Source: UKL13-2 sp044229235
GTDB taxonomy: Bacteria; Pseudomonadota; Gammaproteobacteria; Burkholderiales; Usitatibacteraceae
Assembly: GCA_044229235.1 (NCBI GenBank)
Contig: JBGATH010000024.1
Location: forward strand, 1 to 64,000
Length of the DNA stretch: 64,000 nucleotides
Direction: 5' to 3'
The position numbers and the translations under genes are program-made. Shown one piece after another: positions 1 through 7,578 of this stretch. Numbering within the stretch: the stretch's first letter is position 1; every line of letters begins with the position of its first letter. A model generated the notes under the pieces. The model saw only the letters and a list, made by a program, of their open reading frames with translations. It ran no database searches and was not told the DNA's origin.

Positions 1-1921
1 CCAGCCGGTAGATCTCGCGCACCTTTTCCCACTCAATGGCGCGACCGACCGTGAAGTTTTCGAAGCGGCCTTCCAGGGCGAGCACGATGGTTTCGGCGAG
101 GCAGGCGTAAGCCACATTCCTGGGCAGGCCGATGTTTTTCATCGTCACCTTGCCGGGCAGCAGGATTTCACCGGACTCGATCACCAGCACGTCGGGGCGC
201 CGCGCCACTTCCTCAGGCGGCAGGTCCAGCGGCCGGGCGACATCGGTGATCACGCAGCCGGGCTTGACCTTCATGATGTCGAGGATTTTCTTGCCCGCGC
301 CCGAGGTGGCCGTGACCACCATGTCCATGTCCGGCAGATGGGTGTCGGCCATGGCCGACAGCACCACTTTCGCGTCGGGTGTTTCCTTGAGAATGGATTC
401 CTTCAGCGCCAGCAGCTTGGCCGTCTCCGGCGAAACCAGCGTGACTTCCTCGGCCGCGCGTACCAGCAGGCGCGAACAGGCCGCGCCGATGGCGCCGGTG
501 GCGCCCACCACCATGGCTTTGAATTTGACGCGCTCCTTGCCCTTGGGCGGCGGGATGAGGCGCAGTCGCAGCAGCGCGTCGTGCGCGGCCCACAGCGCGC
601 CCGAGGCACTGTAGCTGTTGCCCGTGGTGATGGGCAGCGGTGCGCGGCGGGCCACGGTCACGCCGGCGTCGCCCACCACCTTGGTGAAGGCCCCCAGGCC
701 CATGATCTGTGCGCCCAGCGCGCGCGCCATGCGCGCGGCATCCAGCAGCCGCCGGTAGGTGAACTCCGGGCTGTGGCCCATGATCTCGCGCGGCGTGCCG
801 CCGACCGAAATCAGCCAGCCCTCGGCCTCGGCCCCGGTCGGCGAGCGGATGCCTTCGATGCGCGAATAGACGAACGGCGGCGCATAGGCCATCGCCTTTT
901 CCAGCGAGTCCATCAGCAGCGGCGGCGACACGCGCGACAGGATCTCGATCGGCTTGATCTTCTTGAAGTATTCCTGCGACAGCGGATGGATGACGAAGGC
1001 AAAGCGGTTGACGCGCTTGACGCCGTTCGGGTAGAGGATGCGCGGCTGCATGTCCAGCGAGGTGATGATGTCGAGGTAGTCGTCCTCCAGCAGGTCGTCG
1101 GCGTCCTTGCCGGTGGCGGCGATGATCATGGCGTCGAGCAGGTCCGGGCTCAGGGCGTGGCCGTGCATCAGGGGCGAGCCGTCGATCACCATGTTCACGC
1201 CCTTGTCGCGGAACTTCGCCAGTCGTTGCTCGTTGACGGTGGAGGTGATAATGGTCTTGCCGGCCAGCTCCTCGATGCCGAAGTCGTCGAGCTCGTGAAC
1301 CGGTGCCACCACCACGGTGGCCGACTGCATCGCCTTGCGAACGACGAAATTCGACCATTGCCGCAACAGCTTGTCCGGAATCATGGCCGGCGGCACCCAG
1401 TCCGACACGTAATGGGCACCGGTGGCGTAGAGGTCCAGCGCGTCCAGAGACGTGAGCAGCTTGGGCACACCCAGCTGCCGCAACGGGTCGGCGAACTGAA
1501 GATTGTTGGTGAACTCGGACATCGAGGTCGCCAGCTTTCGGTTGGCGAGGCCGGAAAAGAACAGCACGCGCGTATTGTCGAAATAGCGCGTCAGCGAAAT
1601 CTGCGTGTGGCGCACCGCCCACTCGAGCAGGATCTCCGCGAGCCGCTCGCCGCGCGTCACCGGCGGATGCATGGCGGCGCGTGCCAGCCGGTCGCCATCT
1701 TCCTCCACGACGCGTTCGGCGCTCAGATTGCGGCTGTCCTTGACCAGGCCGAGGCCGATGGCATCGGCGCGCGAGTCCCAGTAACGCGCCAGCCGCAACG
1801 CCTCGCTCATGCTGCCGTTGGTGCCGCGGCGGCGCACCCGCAACTCTTCGCCCTGCACGTGGGTCTTGAATTCGAAATCCTGGCTTTTTGCGCCCAGGCT
1901 GATACTGATCACGTTTTTCAT
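1..1921 (-). CDS. Long-chain acyl-ACP/acyl-CoA reductase-like dehydrogenase (COG5322 type), 3' end outside window
   Basis: The frame is open from ATG 1921 to the window edge (640 codons seen, no stop). The last ~340 residues resemble cyanobacterial acyl-ACP reductase (AAR): an AxxMGLGAFT-like helix before PITTGNSYSASGA, a Rossmann loop VVGATGAIGAA near residue 470, and AYACLAETIVLALEG near 607. That last motif lines up with the AAR segment carrying the catalytic Cys294 (FACFAEAMLLEFEG), so Cys607 is the probable acyl-thioester nucleophile. AAR reduces fatty acyl-ACP or CoA to aldehyde with NADPH. The first ~300 residues are an extension that cyanobacterial AAR (341 aa) lacks; I do not recognise it. 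The gene is divergent from an iron alcohol dehydrogenase across only 48 bp, which suggests an acyl to aldehyde to alcohol route. Family assignment is strong; the substrate is inferred. Confidence 0.75.
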   Translation of the reverse strand, partial: MKNVISISLGAKSQDFEFKTHVQGEELRVRRRGTNGSMSEALRLARYWDSRADAIGLGLVKDSRNLSAERVVEEDGDRLARAAMHPPVTRGERLAEILLEWAVRHTQISLTRYFDNTRVLFFSGLANRKLATSMSEFTNNLQFADPLRQLGVPKLLTSLDALDLYATGAHYVSDWVPPAMIPDKLLRQWSNFVVRKAMQSATVVVAPVHELDDFGIEELAGKTIITSTVNEQRLAKFRDKGVNMVIDGSPLMHGHALSPDLLDAMIIAATGKDADDLLEDDYLDIITSLDMQPRILYPNGVKRVNRFAFVIHPLSQEYFKKIKPIEILSRVSPPLLMDSLEKAMAYAPPFVYSRIEGIRSPTGAEAEGWLISVGGTPREIMGHSPEFTYRRLLDAARMARALGAQIMGLGAFTKVVGDAGVTVARRAPLPITTGNSYSASGALWAAHDALLRLRLIPPPKGKERVKFKAMVVGATGAIGAACSRLLVRAAEEVTLVSPETAKLLALKESILKETPDAKVVLSAMADTHLPDMDMVVTATSGAGKKILDIMKVKPGCVITDVARPLDLPPEEVARRPDVLVIESGEILLPGKVTMKNIGLPRNVAYACLAETIVLALEGRFENFTVGRAIEWEKVREIYRL

Positions 1922-1969
1922 GGAGATTTGCTGGCAAATTAGACATGTCCATATTGGAGCAAAGTCAAC

Positions 1970-3301
1970 ATGCAGAATTTGATCGGCGACATATTTCGTT
2001 CAGTTGGCCTGCCGCCGCTGAAACGCGCGGCCGGCGTGGTCACGCGGCGGATTCCCATCCCGCAGCCGCTGCTGATGGTGGGGCCCGGCGCCAGCGTGCG
2101 CATGGCCGAAGCCATCGCTGATTTCGGACACCGCCGGGTGCTGATCGTCACCGACAGCGTGGTCAAAGGGCTGGGTTTGCTGGCGCCGATGACCAAGGCG
2201 CTGAAGAATGCCGCCACGCCGTTCGTGGTGTTTGACGCCATCACGGCCGACGCGCCGATCCCGCAGGTGGAAGCCGGCATCGAGCTGTTCAACCACAAGC
2301 ACTGCGACGCCATCATCGCCTTCGGTGGCGGCTCGGTGATGGACGCGGCCAAGGTCATCGGCCTGGCCGCCGCCAACAAAAAGCACCCGCGCGAACTGGT
2401 CGGCTATTTCAAGGCGCTCCACGGGCCGACACCGCTCTATGCCGTGCCAACCACTGCCGGCACCGGTTCGGAAGTAACTGTTGCGGCTGTGATCTCCGAT
2501 CCGGCCGACGGCACCAAGCTGGTGATCAAGGACACGCGCATCGTGCCCGACATGGCCGCGCTCGACCCCACCCTCATGGTGCGGCTGCCGGCCGGCGTCA
2601 CGGCGGCCACCGGCATGGACGCACTGACGCATGCGATCGAGGCCTACCTCAGCGACTGGCGCACGGAAGGCAGCGATCGCATGGCGCTGGCCGCGGTCAG
2701 CCTGATCTATCGCTACCTGCCGGTGGCGTTTCGCGACGGCGGCGATTTGTTGGCGCGCGAGAAAATGGCGCTGGCCGCCACCTATGCGGGACTGGCCTTC
2801 ACCCGCGCCAACGTCGGCAATGTGCACGCCATCGCTCATCAGCTGGGCGCGCGCTATCACACGCCGCACGGGCTGGCCAACGCGATCATGCTGCCGCCGG
2901 TGCTGCACTTTTGCGCCGCAGCGGTGACCGCCCGGCTGGCCAAGCTGGCGGTGCGCGCCGGGGTCGGCACGGCAGGCCAGGACGAGAAGCTGCTGGCCGG
3001 CAAGTTCATCCGCTCGGTGGAAGCCATGAATGCCGCGCTGGGCATTCCGCGCCATCTGGATGCGCTGGTGGCTGCCGACATCCCCGCGCTGGCTGCCGCG
3101 GCGTGCGCGGAAGCCGACATGGAGTATCCGGTCGCGCAGCGCATGACCGAGGCGGACTGCGCGCACATGCTGCGCGCCGTGCTGGCGCCGGCGGCTGCGA
3201 AGAAGAGCGGCCGGCGCAAAGCGGTCGCGAGCAGCAGGAAACCGGCCGCGAAGCGCAAGACGGCTTCTTCCACCGCGGCCACCGCGCGCCGGCGCGGCTG
3301 A
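1970..3301 (+). CDS. Iron-containing alcohol dehydrogenase
   Basis: A 443-residue Fe-ADH (group III). An NAD(P)-binding GGGSVMDAAK lies at 119-128 and TTAGTGSE at 161-168. The metal ligands appear complete: Asp217 and His221 in GMDALTHAIEAY, His286 in NVHAIAH and His300 in YHTPHG, with spacings matching FucO. It should interconvert an aldehyde and an alcohol with NAD(P)H. The ATG is preceded by a GGAG at 1957. It is divergent from the acyl reductase-like gene, so the substrate may be a long-chain aldehyde (inference). The last ~34 residues form a Lys/Arg/Ala/Ser-rich, histone-H1-like tail (KKSGRRKAVASSRKPAAKRK) that Fe-ADHs do not normally carry. Confidence 0.9.
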   Translation: MQNLIGDIFRSVGLPPLKRAAGVVTRRIPIPQPLLMVGPGASVRMAEAIADFGHRRVLIVTDSVVKGLGLLAPMTKALKNAATPFVVFDAITADAPIPQVEAGIELFNHKHCDAIIAFGGGSVMDAAKVIGLAAANKKHPRELVGYFKALHGPTPLYAVPTTAGTGSEVTVAAVISDPADGTKLVIKDTRIVPDMAALDPTLMVRLPAGVTAATGMDALTHAIEAYLSDWRTEGSDRMALAAVSLIYRYLPVAFRDGGDLLAREKMALAATYAGLAFTRANVGNVHAIAHQLGARYHTPHGLANAIMLPPVLHFCAAAVTARLAKLAVRAGVGTAGQDEKLLAGKFIRSVEAMNAALGIPRHLDALVAADIPALAAAACAEADMEYPVAQRMTEADCAHMLRAVLAPAAAKKSGRRKAVASSRKPAAKRKTASSTAATARRRG

Positions 3302-3416
3302 TCATCGCCCGGCAGGCACTCGCTCGCGGCTGCGGCAGCCGGCGTGCGATGACGCGAAGGTGTGGTCGGTTGGACCAGCAGGCCGGGCAAATGATGGGGA
3401 ACTTCTAGAAACCGTA

Positions 3417-3497
3417 GCGAGCGGTCAAAGTTCGTGCCGAGGAGCGGACGCGTACGAGAGTACGCAGAGCACCGGAGGCGCGAAATTTGATCGCGCA
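3417..3497 (+). ncRNA. Candidate structured RNA element downstream of the alcohol dehydrogenase
   Basis: Bases 3421-3438 can pair with 3477-3494 in an 18-position stem holding 15 Watson-Crick pairs, two G-U pairs and one G-A mismatch. Inside it, 3450-3455 and 3460-3465 form a perfect GCGTAC/GTACGC stem closed by a GAGA (GNRA) tetraloop. The two wobble pairs only work if the + strand is the RNA, which argues for + orientation. It could be a 3'-UTR-derived RNA or a decayed repeat. I do not recognise an Rfam family and see no promoter of its own. Confidence 0.3.
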
Positions 3498-3520
3498 GTA
3501 GGATTATGGAAGGTCCCGAA

Positions 3521-3594
3521 AGGCAAACACCAGCATTGGCGCGGTGTTCCGGGCATTTTGCCGCGGGAAGGCGCGCCAATGCTGGTGTTTAGCC
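3521..3594. repeat. Dispersed palindromic repeat, copy R1
   Basis: Arms 3521-3543 and 3571-3594 are inverted and nearly perfect (core AAACACCAGCATTGGCGCG), with a 27-nt loop. It belongs to the same family as the repeats at 17329, 41218 and 43618, although its outer arm reads AAACACCAGCATTGG rather than AAACTCAAGCACTGG. It lies between the convergent alcohol dehydrogenase and photolyase genes, and the photolyase stop codon (3589-3591) falls inside the right arm, so it may also act as a transcription terminator. Confidence 0.75.
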
Positions 3595-5034
3595 TTTCAC
3601 TGCCTTGTACATCGCCAGCGCCTTGTCGCGCTGCACGGCATGGTCCACCACCGGCGCCGGGTAATCGCGGCCGATCACGACGCCGCGTGATTGCTGCTCC
3701 AGTGGCGGCAGTGTCCACGGAGCATGGATGAATTTGTCCGGCACATCTTTCAGTTCCGGCAGGTAGCGGCGGATGAACTTGCCCTGCGGATCAAAGCGCT
3801 CCGACTGGGTGATGGGGTTGAAGATGCGAAAGTAGGGTTGTGCGTCGCAGCCGGTGGAGGCGGCCCACTGCCAACCGCCGTTGTTGGCGGCGAGGTCGAA
3901 GTCGTTGAGCTGGTCGGCAAAATATTTCTCCCCCCAGCGCCAGTCGATGAGCAGATCCTTGGTGAGGAAGCTGGCGACAATCATGCGCAGGCGGTTGTGC
4001 ATGTAGCCAGTCTGGTTGAGCTGGCGCATGGCAGCATCGATGATCGGGTAACCGGTGCGCGCCTCGCACCAAGACTCGAACAGCGTCTTCTCGTTCGGCC
4101 AGCGGATGGCATCGTACTCAGGACGGAATGCCGACGTCGCCGCGTGCGGATGGTGGTGGATGATCTGGAAATAGAAGTCGCGCCAGATCAGTTCCGCGAG
4201 CCAGGTCTCGGCGCCGATGTTCTTGCCGCGAAGCGTCTCGGCGTAGGCGATGGCGGCCAGTTCGCGCACCGAGACCGTGCCGAAGCGGTTATGCACCGAC
4301 AGGTAGGACACGCCCTTGACCGCCGGGAAATCGCGTGCGGCCTTGTACTGGTCCATGCGCGGCACAAAATCGGCCAGCAACTTGCGTGCGCCACTGGTGC
4401 CGGCTTCAATGCGGAGCGCATGGAGGTTGGTGCGCGCGAAACCCATTTCCTCCAGCGTCGGCAGCGCCACCGGCCTGGGCGGTTTGGCGAGGTGCCGGGT
4501 GTAATGCTCGACCGGATAGGGCTTGAGATAAAAATCGTCGAGCTTTTTCAGCCAGGCGTTCTTGTACGGTGTGAAGATGCTGTAGGTACCCCCCATCTGC
4601 GTGAGGATTTCGTCCTTGGCAAAGATGACGGTGTCCTTGAATGCCTGGAAGGCGATGCCGCGGACGTCCAGCGCGCCCTGCACCTGCGCATCGCGCGCCA
4701 CGGCGGCCGGTTCGTAGTCTTCGTTGGTGAATACTGCCTCGACCTTCAGCTCGGCGGCCAGCGCGGGGATCGCCTCACGGGCGTGGGCATGGCGCACAAT
4801 GAGGTCGCCGCCGCTTGCCTGCAATTGAGCCTTGAGCTCGCCAACCGACTCCCGGATGAACTCGACGCGACGGTCCTGCTTCGCGGGCAACTGATCGAGG
4901 ATCTCGCGGTCGAAGATGAAGGTGCAGTAAACCTTTCGGGCGCTTTTGAGGGCATGGTAAAGGCCGGCGTTGTCAGCGAGCCGAAGATCGCGTCGGAACC
5001 AGAAGAGTGCGGCGCCATGCATAGGATTTTCCAT
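3589..5034 (-). CDS. phrB: Deoxyribodipyrimidine photolyase (class I CPD type)
   Basis: A 481-residue photolyase that repairs UV-induced cyclobutane pyrimidine dimers using FADH- and an antenna chromophore. The N-terminal antenna domain opens with ALFWFRRDLRLADNAGL. The FAD/DNA-binding half carries WLAELIWRDFYFQIIHHHP, GYPIIDAAMRQLNQTGYMHN, and then WRWGEKYFADQLNDFDLAANNGGWQ, which are family hallmarks. Length is normal (470-480). Translation may begin at the first ATG or at the internal ATG (MHGAALF) five codons in. It is divergent from algH across 38 bp. Its stop codon lies within palindrome R1. Confidence 0.95.
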   Translation of the reverse strand: MENPMHGAALFWFRRDLRLADNAGLYHALKSARKVYCTFIFDREILDQLPAKQDRRVEFIRESVGELKAQLQASGGDLIVRHAHAREAIPALAAELKVEAVFTNEDYEPAAVARDAQVQGALDVRGIAFQAFKDTVIFAKDEILTQMGGTYSIFTPYKNAWLKKLDDFYLKPYPVEHYTRHLAKPPRPVALPTLEEMGFARTNLHALRIEAGTSGARKLLADFVPRMDQYKAARDFPAVKGVSYLSVHNRFGTVSVRELAAIAYAETLRGKNIGAETWLAELIWRDFYFQIIHHHPHAATSAFRPEYDAIRWPNEKTLFESWCEARTGYPIIDAAMRQLNQTGYMHNRLRMIVASFLTKDLLIDWRWGEKYFADQLNDFDLAANNGGWQWAASTGCDAQPYFRIFNPITQSERFDPQGKFIRRYLPELKDVPDKFIHAPWTLPPLEQQSRGVVIGRDYPAPVVDHAVQRDKALAMYKAVKG

Positions 5035-5072
5035 GGCGGTGAACAGCGCCAGAAGGTAGAATGGAGGGGTGA

Positions 5073-5633
5073 ATGGATAGCATCGATCTTACCAATCATT
5101 TCCTGATCGCCATGCCCGGCATGGCCGACCCGTATTTTTCCAAGACCCTGACGCTGATCTGCGAGCACTCCGAAAAAGGTGCCATCGGCCTGGTGGTCAA
5201 CAAGCCCATTGATGTCTCCCTCGGCAATCTGTTCGAGCAGGTGGACATCGAGTTGCAGGACGAGGCGCTGCGCATGGAGTCGGTTCACTTTGGCGGCCCG
5301 GTGCTGGTCGATCGCGGCTTCGTGCTGCACCAGCCGCTGGCCGACTGGAATTCGACACTGAAGGTCAACGAAAACACCGGGCTCACCACCTCCAAGGACA
5401 TTCTTGAGGCCATGGCCAAGGGCAACGGTCCCGGCCGGGTGCTGGTGACGCTGGGCTACGCCGGCTGGGCACCGGGCCAGCTGGAAGACGAAATCAAACG
5501 CAACGGCTGGCTGTCGGTGGCGGCCAGTACCGACATCATTTTTGACCTGCCGGCCGAGCAGCGGCTGGGGGCGGCCATGGCGCTGCTGGGCCTCAATTAC
5601 GGCAACCTTTCCGACGTAGCCGGGCATGCCTGA
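5073..5633 (+). CDS. algH: YqgE/AlgH family protein (UPF0301)
   Basis: A 186-residue UPF0301 protein, recognised by FLIAMPGMADPYFSKTLTLICEHSEKG at the N terminus (broken here: FLIAMPGM, then TLTLICEH) and VLVTLGYAGWAPGQLEDEI near residue 125. The family has no agreed biochemical role; AlgH was named for an effect on alginate in Pseudomonas. A GGAGGGG at 5063-5069 fits the ATG. It overlaps ruvX by 8 bp and heads the ruvX-pyrR-pyrB operon, the usual proteobacterial order. Confidence 0.93.
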   Translation: MDSIDLTNHFLIAMPGMADPYFSKTLTLICEHSEKGAIGLVVNKPIDVSLGNLFEQVDIELQDEALRMESVHFGGPVLVDRGFVLHQPLADWNSTLKVNENTGLTTSKDILEAMAKGNGPGRVLVTLGYAGWAPGQLEDEIKRNGWLSVAASTDIIFDLPAEQRLGAAMALLGLNYGNLSDVAGHA

Positions 5634-6078
5634 GGTGGAGCACCTGAACCCTGCGGAAACCATCCTGGGCTTCGACTTTGGCGAAAAACGCATCGGCGTC
5701 GCGGTCGGCAATACGCTGACGTCGCTGGCCGAGCCGCTGACCACGCTGCACGTTGAATCGAACCGCGACCGGCTGGAGGCCGTGGAGAAACTGGTGCACG
5801 AATGGCAACCCGCGCGCTTTGTCATCGGCCAGCCGGAACACGACGACGGCCACCCGCATGAAGTTGCCCACCTCGCCAGGAAGTTCGGCAATCGATTGAA
5901 GGAGAATTTCCGCCTGCCGGTCGACTACATCAACGAGACGCTCTCCTCCGACGAAGCGGCGCGCACGCTGAAAGCAGCGGGCATCACCGGCATTGCGCAA
6001 AAGCAGCATCTGGACGCGTTCGCCGCGCAGGTTATCCTGCAAAGTTACCTCGACCAGCGGAGCACCCATGCAGCTTGA
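5626..6078 (+). CDS. ruvX: Putative pre-16S rRNA nuclease / Holliday junction resolvase-like YqgF
   Basis: A 150-residue RNase H-fold protein (RuvX/YqgF). The first acidic strand is ILGFDFGEKRIGVAVG near residue 11. VIGQPEHDDGHPHE (near 66) and VDYINETLSS (near 103) follow, and the last acidic position is in QKQHLDAFAAQVIL. E. coli YqgF matures the 16S rRNA 5' end; a resolvase role is older and less certain. The start overlaps the end of algH and its tail overlaps the start of pyrR by 11 bp, consistent with translational coupling. Confidence 0.93.
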   Translation: MPEVEHLNPAETILGFDFGEKRIGVAVGNTLTSLAEPLTTLHVESNRDRLEAVEKLVHEWQPARFVIGQPEHDDGHPHEVAHLARKFGNRLKENFRLPVDYINETLSSDEAARTLKAAGITGIAQKQHLDAFAAQVILQSYLDQRSTHAA

Positions 6079-6556
6079 TGCCGAACAACTGGTTTCCGCC
6101 CTCGCCGGCAAGATCGGCCCGCTTGCGCCCGATGTGGCCATGGTGGGCATTCATTCCGGCGGCGTGTGGGTTGCCGAAAAGCTGCACGCGACGCTGGCGG
6201 TCGCGCAGCCGCTGGGCAAGCTCGCCGTCACGCTGCACCGCGACGACTTCAGCCGCATCGGCCTGCACCCGCAGAAAAAATCCACCGACATACCGTTCGC
6301 AGTCGAAGGCCGTCACATCCTGCTGGTGGACGACGTGCTCAACACCGGCCGCACACTGCGCGCGGCGCTGAACGAGCTGTTCGATTTCGGCCGCCCGGCC
6401 AGCGTGAAACTGGCGGTGCTGGTGGATCGCGGCCGGCGCGAACTGCCGTTTGCCGCCGACTATGTGGCCGCCACCATGACGCTCGACGCCAGCCAGGAGC
6501 TGGTGCTGACCAACGACAACAACATCCTGCGCTTTGACGTGCAGACCAAAACCTGA
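6068..6556 (+). CDS. pyrR: Bifunctional pyr operon regulator / uracil phosphoribosyltransferase
   Basis: A 162-residue PRTase-fold protein. The PRPP loop reads ILLVDDVLNTGRTLRAALNE near residue 82, and VKLAVLVDRGRRELPFAADY is the typical PyrR segment. PyrR forms UMP from uracil and PRPP and, in Gram-positives, binds pyr mRNA leaders; whether it regulates here is unknown. I chose ATG 6068 inside the ruvX end because MQLDAEQLV begins the conserved region; the open frame upstream of it is ruvX sequence in another frame. It lies immediately upstream of pyrB. Confidence 0.93.
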   Translation: MQLDAEQLVSALAGKIGPLAPDVAMVGIHSGGVWVAEKLHATLAVAQPLGKLAVTLHRDDFSRIGLHPQKKSTDIPFAVEGRHILLVDDVLNTGRTLRAALNELFDFGRPASVKLAVLVDRGRRELPFAADYVAATMTLDASQELVLTNDNNILRFDVQTKT

Positions 6557-6577
6557 CGTTCGCCGGAAAACACACTG

Positions 6578-7531
6578 ATGCCCACCTACCATCCCCAGCT
6601 TTCCGCCGACGGCAAGCTCAAGCACCTGCTGAGCACCGAAGGCCTGCCGCGCGCGATCATCGAGAACATCCTCGAGTCGGCCGATCAGTTCGTCAGCGTC
6701 GGCGACCGCGAAGTGAAAAAAGTGCCGCTGTTGCGCGGCAAGTCGGTGTTCAACCTGTTCTTCGAGAACTCGACGCGCACCCGCACCACCTTCGAGATCG
6801 CCGCCAAGCGCCTCTCGGCCGACGTCATCAACCTCAACATCAACGCGTCCTCGACCAGCAAGGGCGAATCACTGCTGGACACCATCGACAACCTCTCGGC
6901 CATGAACGCCGACATGTTCGTGGTGCGGCATGCGGAATCAGGCGCGCCGCACCTCATCGCCCAGCACGTGAAGAAAGGCATTGCCGTGGTCAACGCCGGC
7001 GACGGCCGCCACGCGCATCCCACGCAGGGCCTGCTGGACATGTACACCATCCGCCACTACAAGAAGTCGTTCCACAACCTGTCGGTGGCCATCGTCGGCG
7101 ACATCCTGCACTCGCGGGTGGCGCGCTCCGGCATCCATGCACTCACCACGCTGGGCTGCCCCGACGTGCGCGTGATCGGCCCGAAAACACTCATCCCCAC
7201 CGAAGTCGAGCGCATGGGCGTCTCGGTGCATCACGACATGCTGCGCGGCCTCGAAGGCTGCGATGTGGTGATGATGCTGCGGCTGCAGAACGAGCGCATG
7301 AACGGCGCGCTGCTGCCCTCGGCCCATGAATTTTTCAAAAGCTACGGCCTCAACGCCGTCAAGCTGGCGCGCGCCAAACCCGATGCCATCGTCATGCACC
7401 CGGGGCCGATGAATCGCGGCGTGGAAATTGATTCGCCCATCGCCGACGGTCGGCAAAGCGTGATCCTGCCGCAAGTCACCTTCGGCATCGCGGTGCGCAT
7501 GGCGGTGATGGCGATGGTGACGGGGGCCTGA
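6578..7531 (+). CDS. pyrB: Aspartate carbamoyltransferase catalytic subunit
   Basis: A 317-residue ATCase that joins carbamoyl phosphate and aspartate in pyrimidine synthesis. The carbamoyl-phosphate loop FFENSTRTRTTFEIAAKRL lies near residue 62, followed by NASSTSKGES with the catalytic Ser/Lys loop, then NAGDGRHAHPTQGLLDMYTI and, near the C terminus, VMHPGPMNRGVEI. No pyrI is seen. In Pseudomonas-type ATCases, PyrB needs an inactive dihydroorotase partner (PyrC'), which is found here just downstream of an inserted DUF559 gene. Confidence 0.96.
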   Translation: MPTYHPQLSADGKLKHLLSTEGLPRAIIENILESADQFVSVGDREVKKVPLLRGKSVFNLFFENSTRTRTTFEIAAKRLSADVINLNINASSTSKGESLLDTIDNLSAMNADMFVVRHAESGAPHLIAQHVKKGIAVVNAGDGRHAHPTQGLLDMYTIRHYKKSFHNLSVAIVGDILHSRVARSGIHALTTLGCPDVRVIGPKTLIPTEVERMGVSVHHDMLRGLEGCDVVMMLRLQNERMNGALLPSAHEFFKSYGLNAVKLARAKPDAIVMHPGPMNRGVEIDSPIADGRQSVILPQVTFGIAVRMAVMAMVTGA

Positions 7532-7540
7532 ACAATAGCT

Positions 7541-7578
7541 CCTTCCCCCTCGATGGGGGAAGGCCGGGATGGAGGTGA
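7541..7578. repeat. Left hairpin repeat flanking the DUF559 gene
   Basis: A hairpin of CCTTCCCCC (7541-7549) and GGGGGAAGG (7555-7563) with a 5-nt loop, followed by GGATGGAGGTGA. The whole unit is repeated in inverted orientation at 7914-7950. Its end holds the GGAGGTGA that serves as the ribosome binding site for the GTG start at 7581 (or the ATG start at 7569). Confidence 0.75.

Noticed and set aside
338..1942. Long open frame on the plus strand opposite the acyl reductase-like gene
   Set aside because: The protein is Arg/His/Gly/Ala-rich without domain motifs; the minus-strand frame shows clear AAR homology. It is a GC-driven shadow.
213..1952. Second minus-strand frame overlapping the acyl reductase-like gene
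   Set aside because: It reads the same DNA one base out of phase and gives a low-complexity GRRR/HAG product with no motifs.
3691..5106. Plus-strand open frame opposite the photolyase
   Set aside because: No recognisable motif; the photolyase motifs lie on the other strand.
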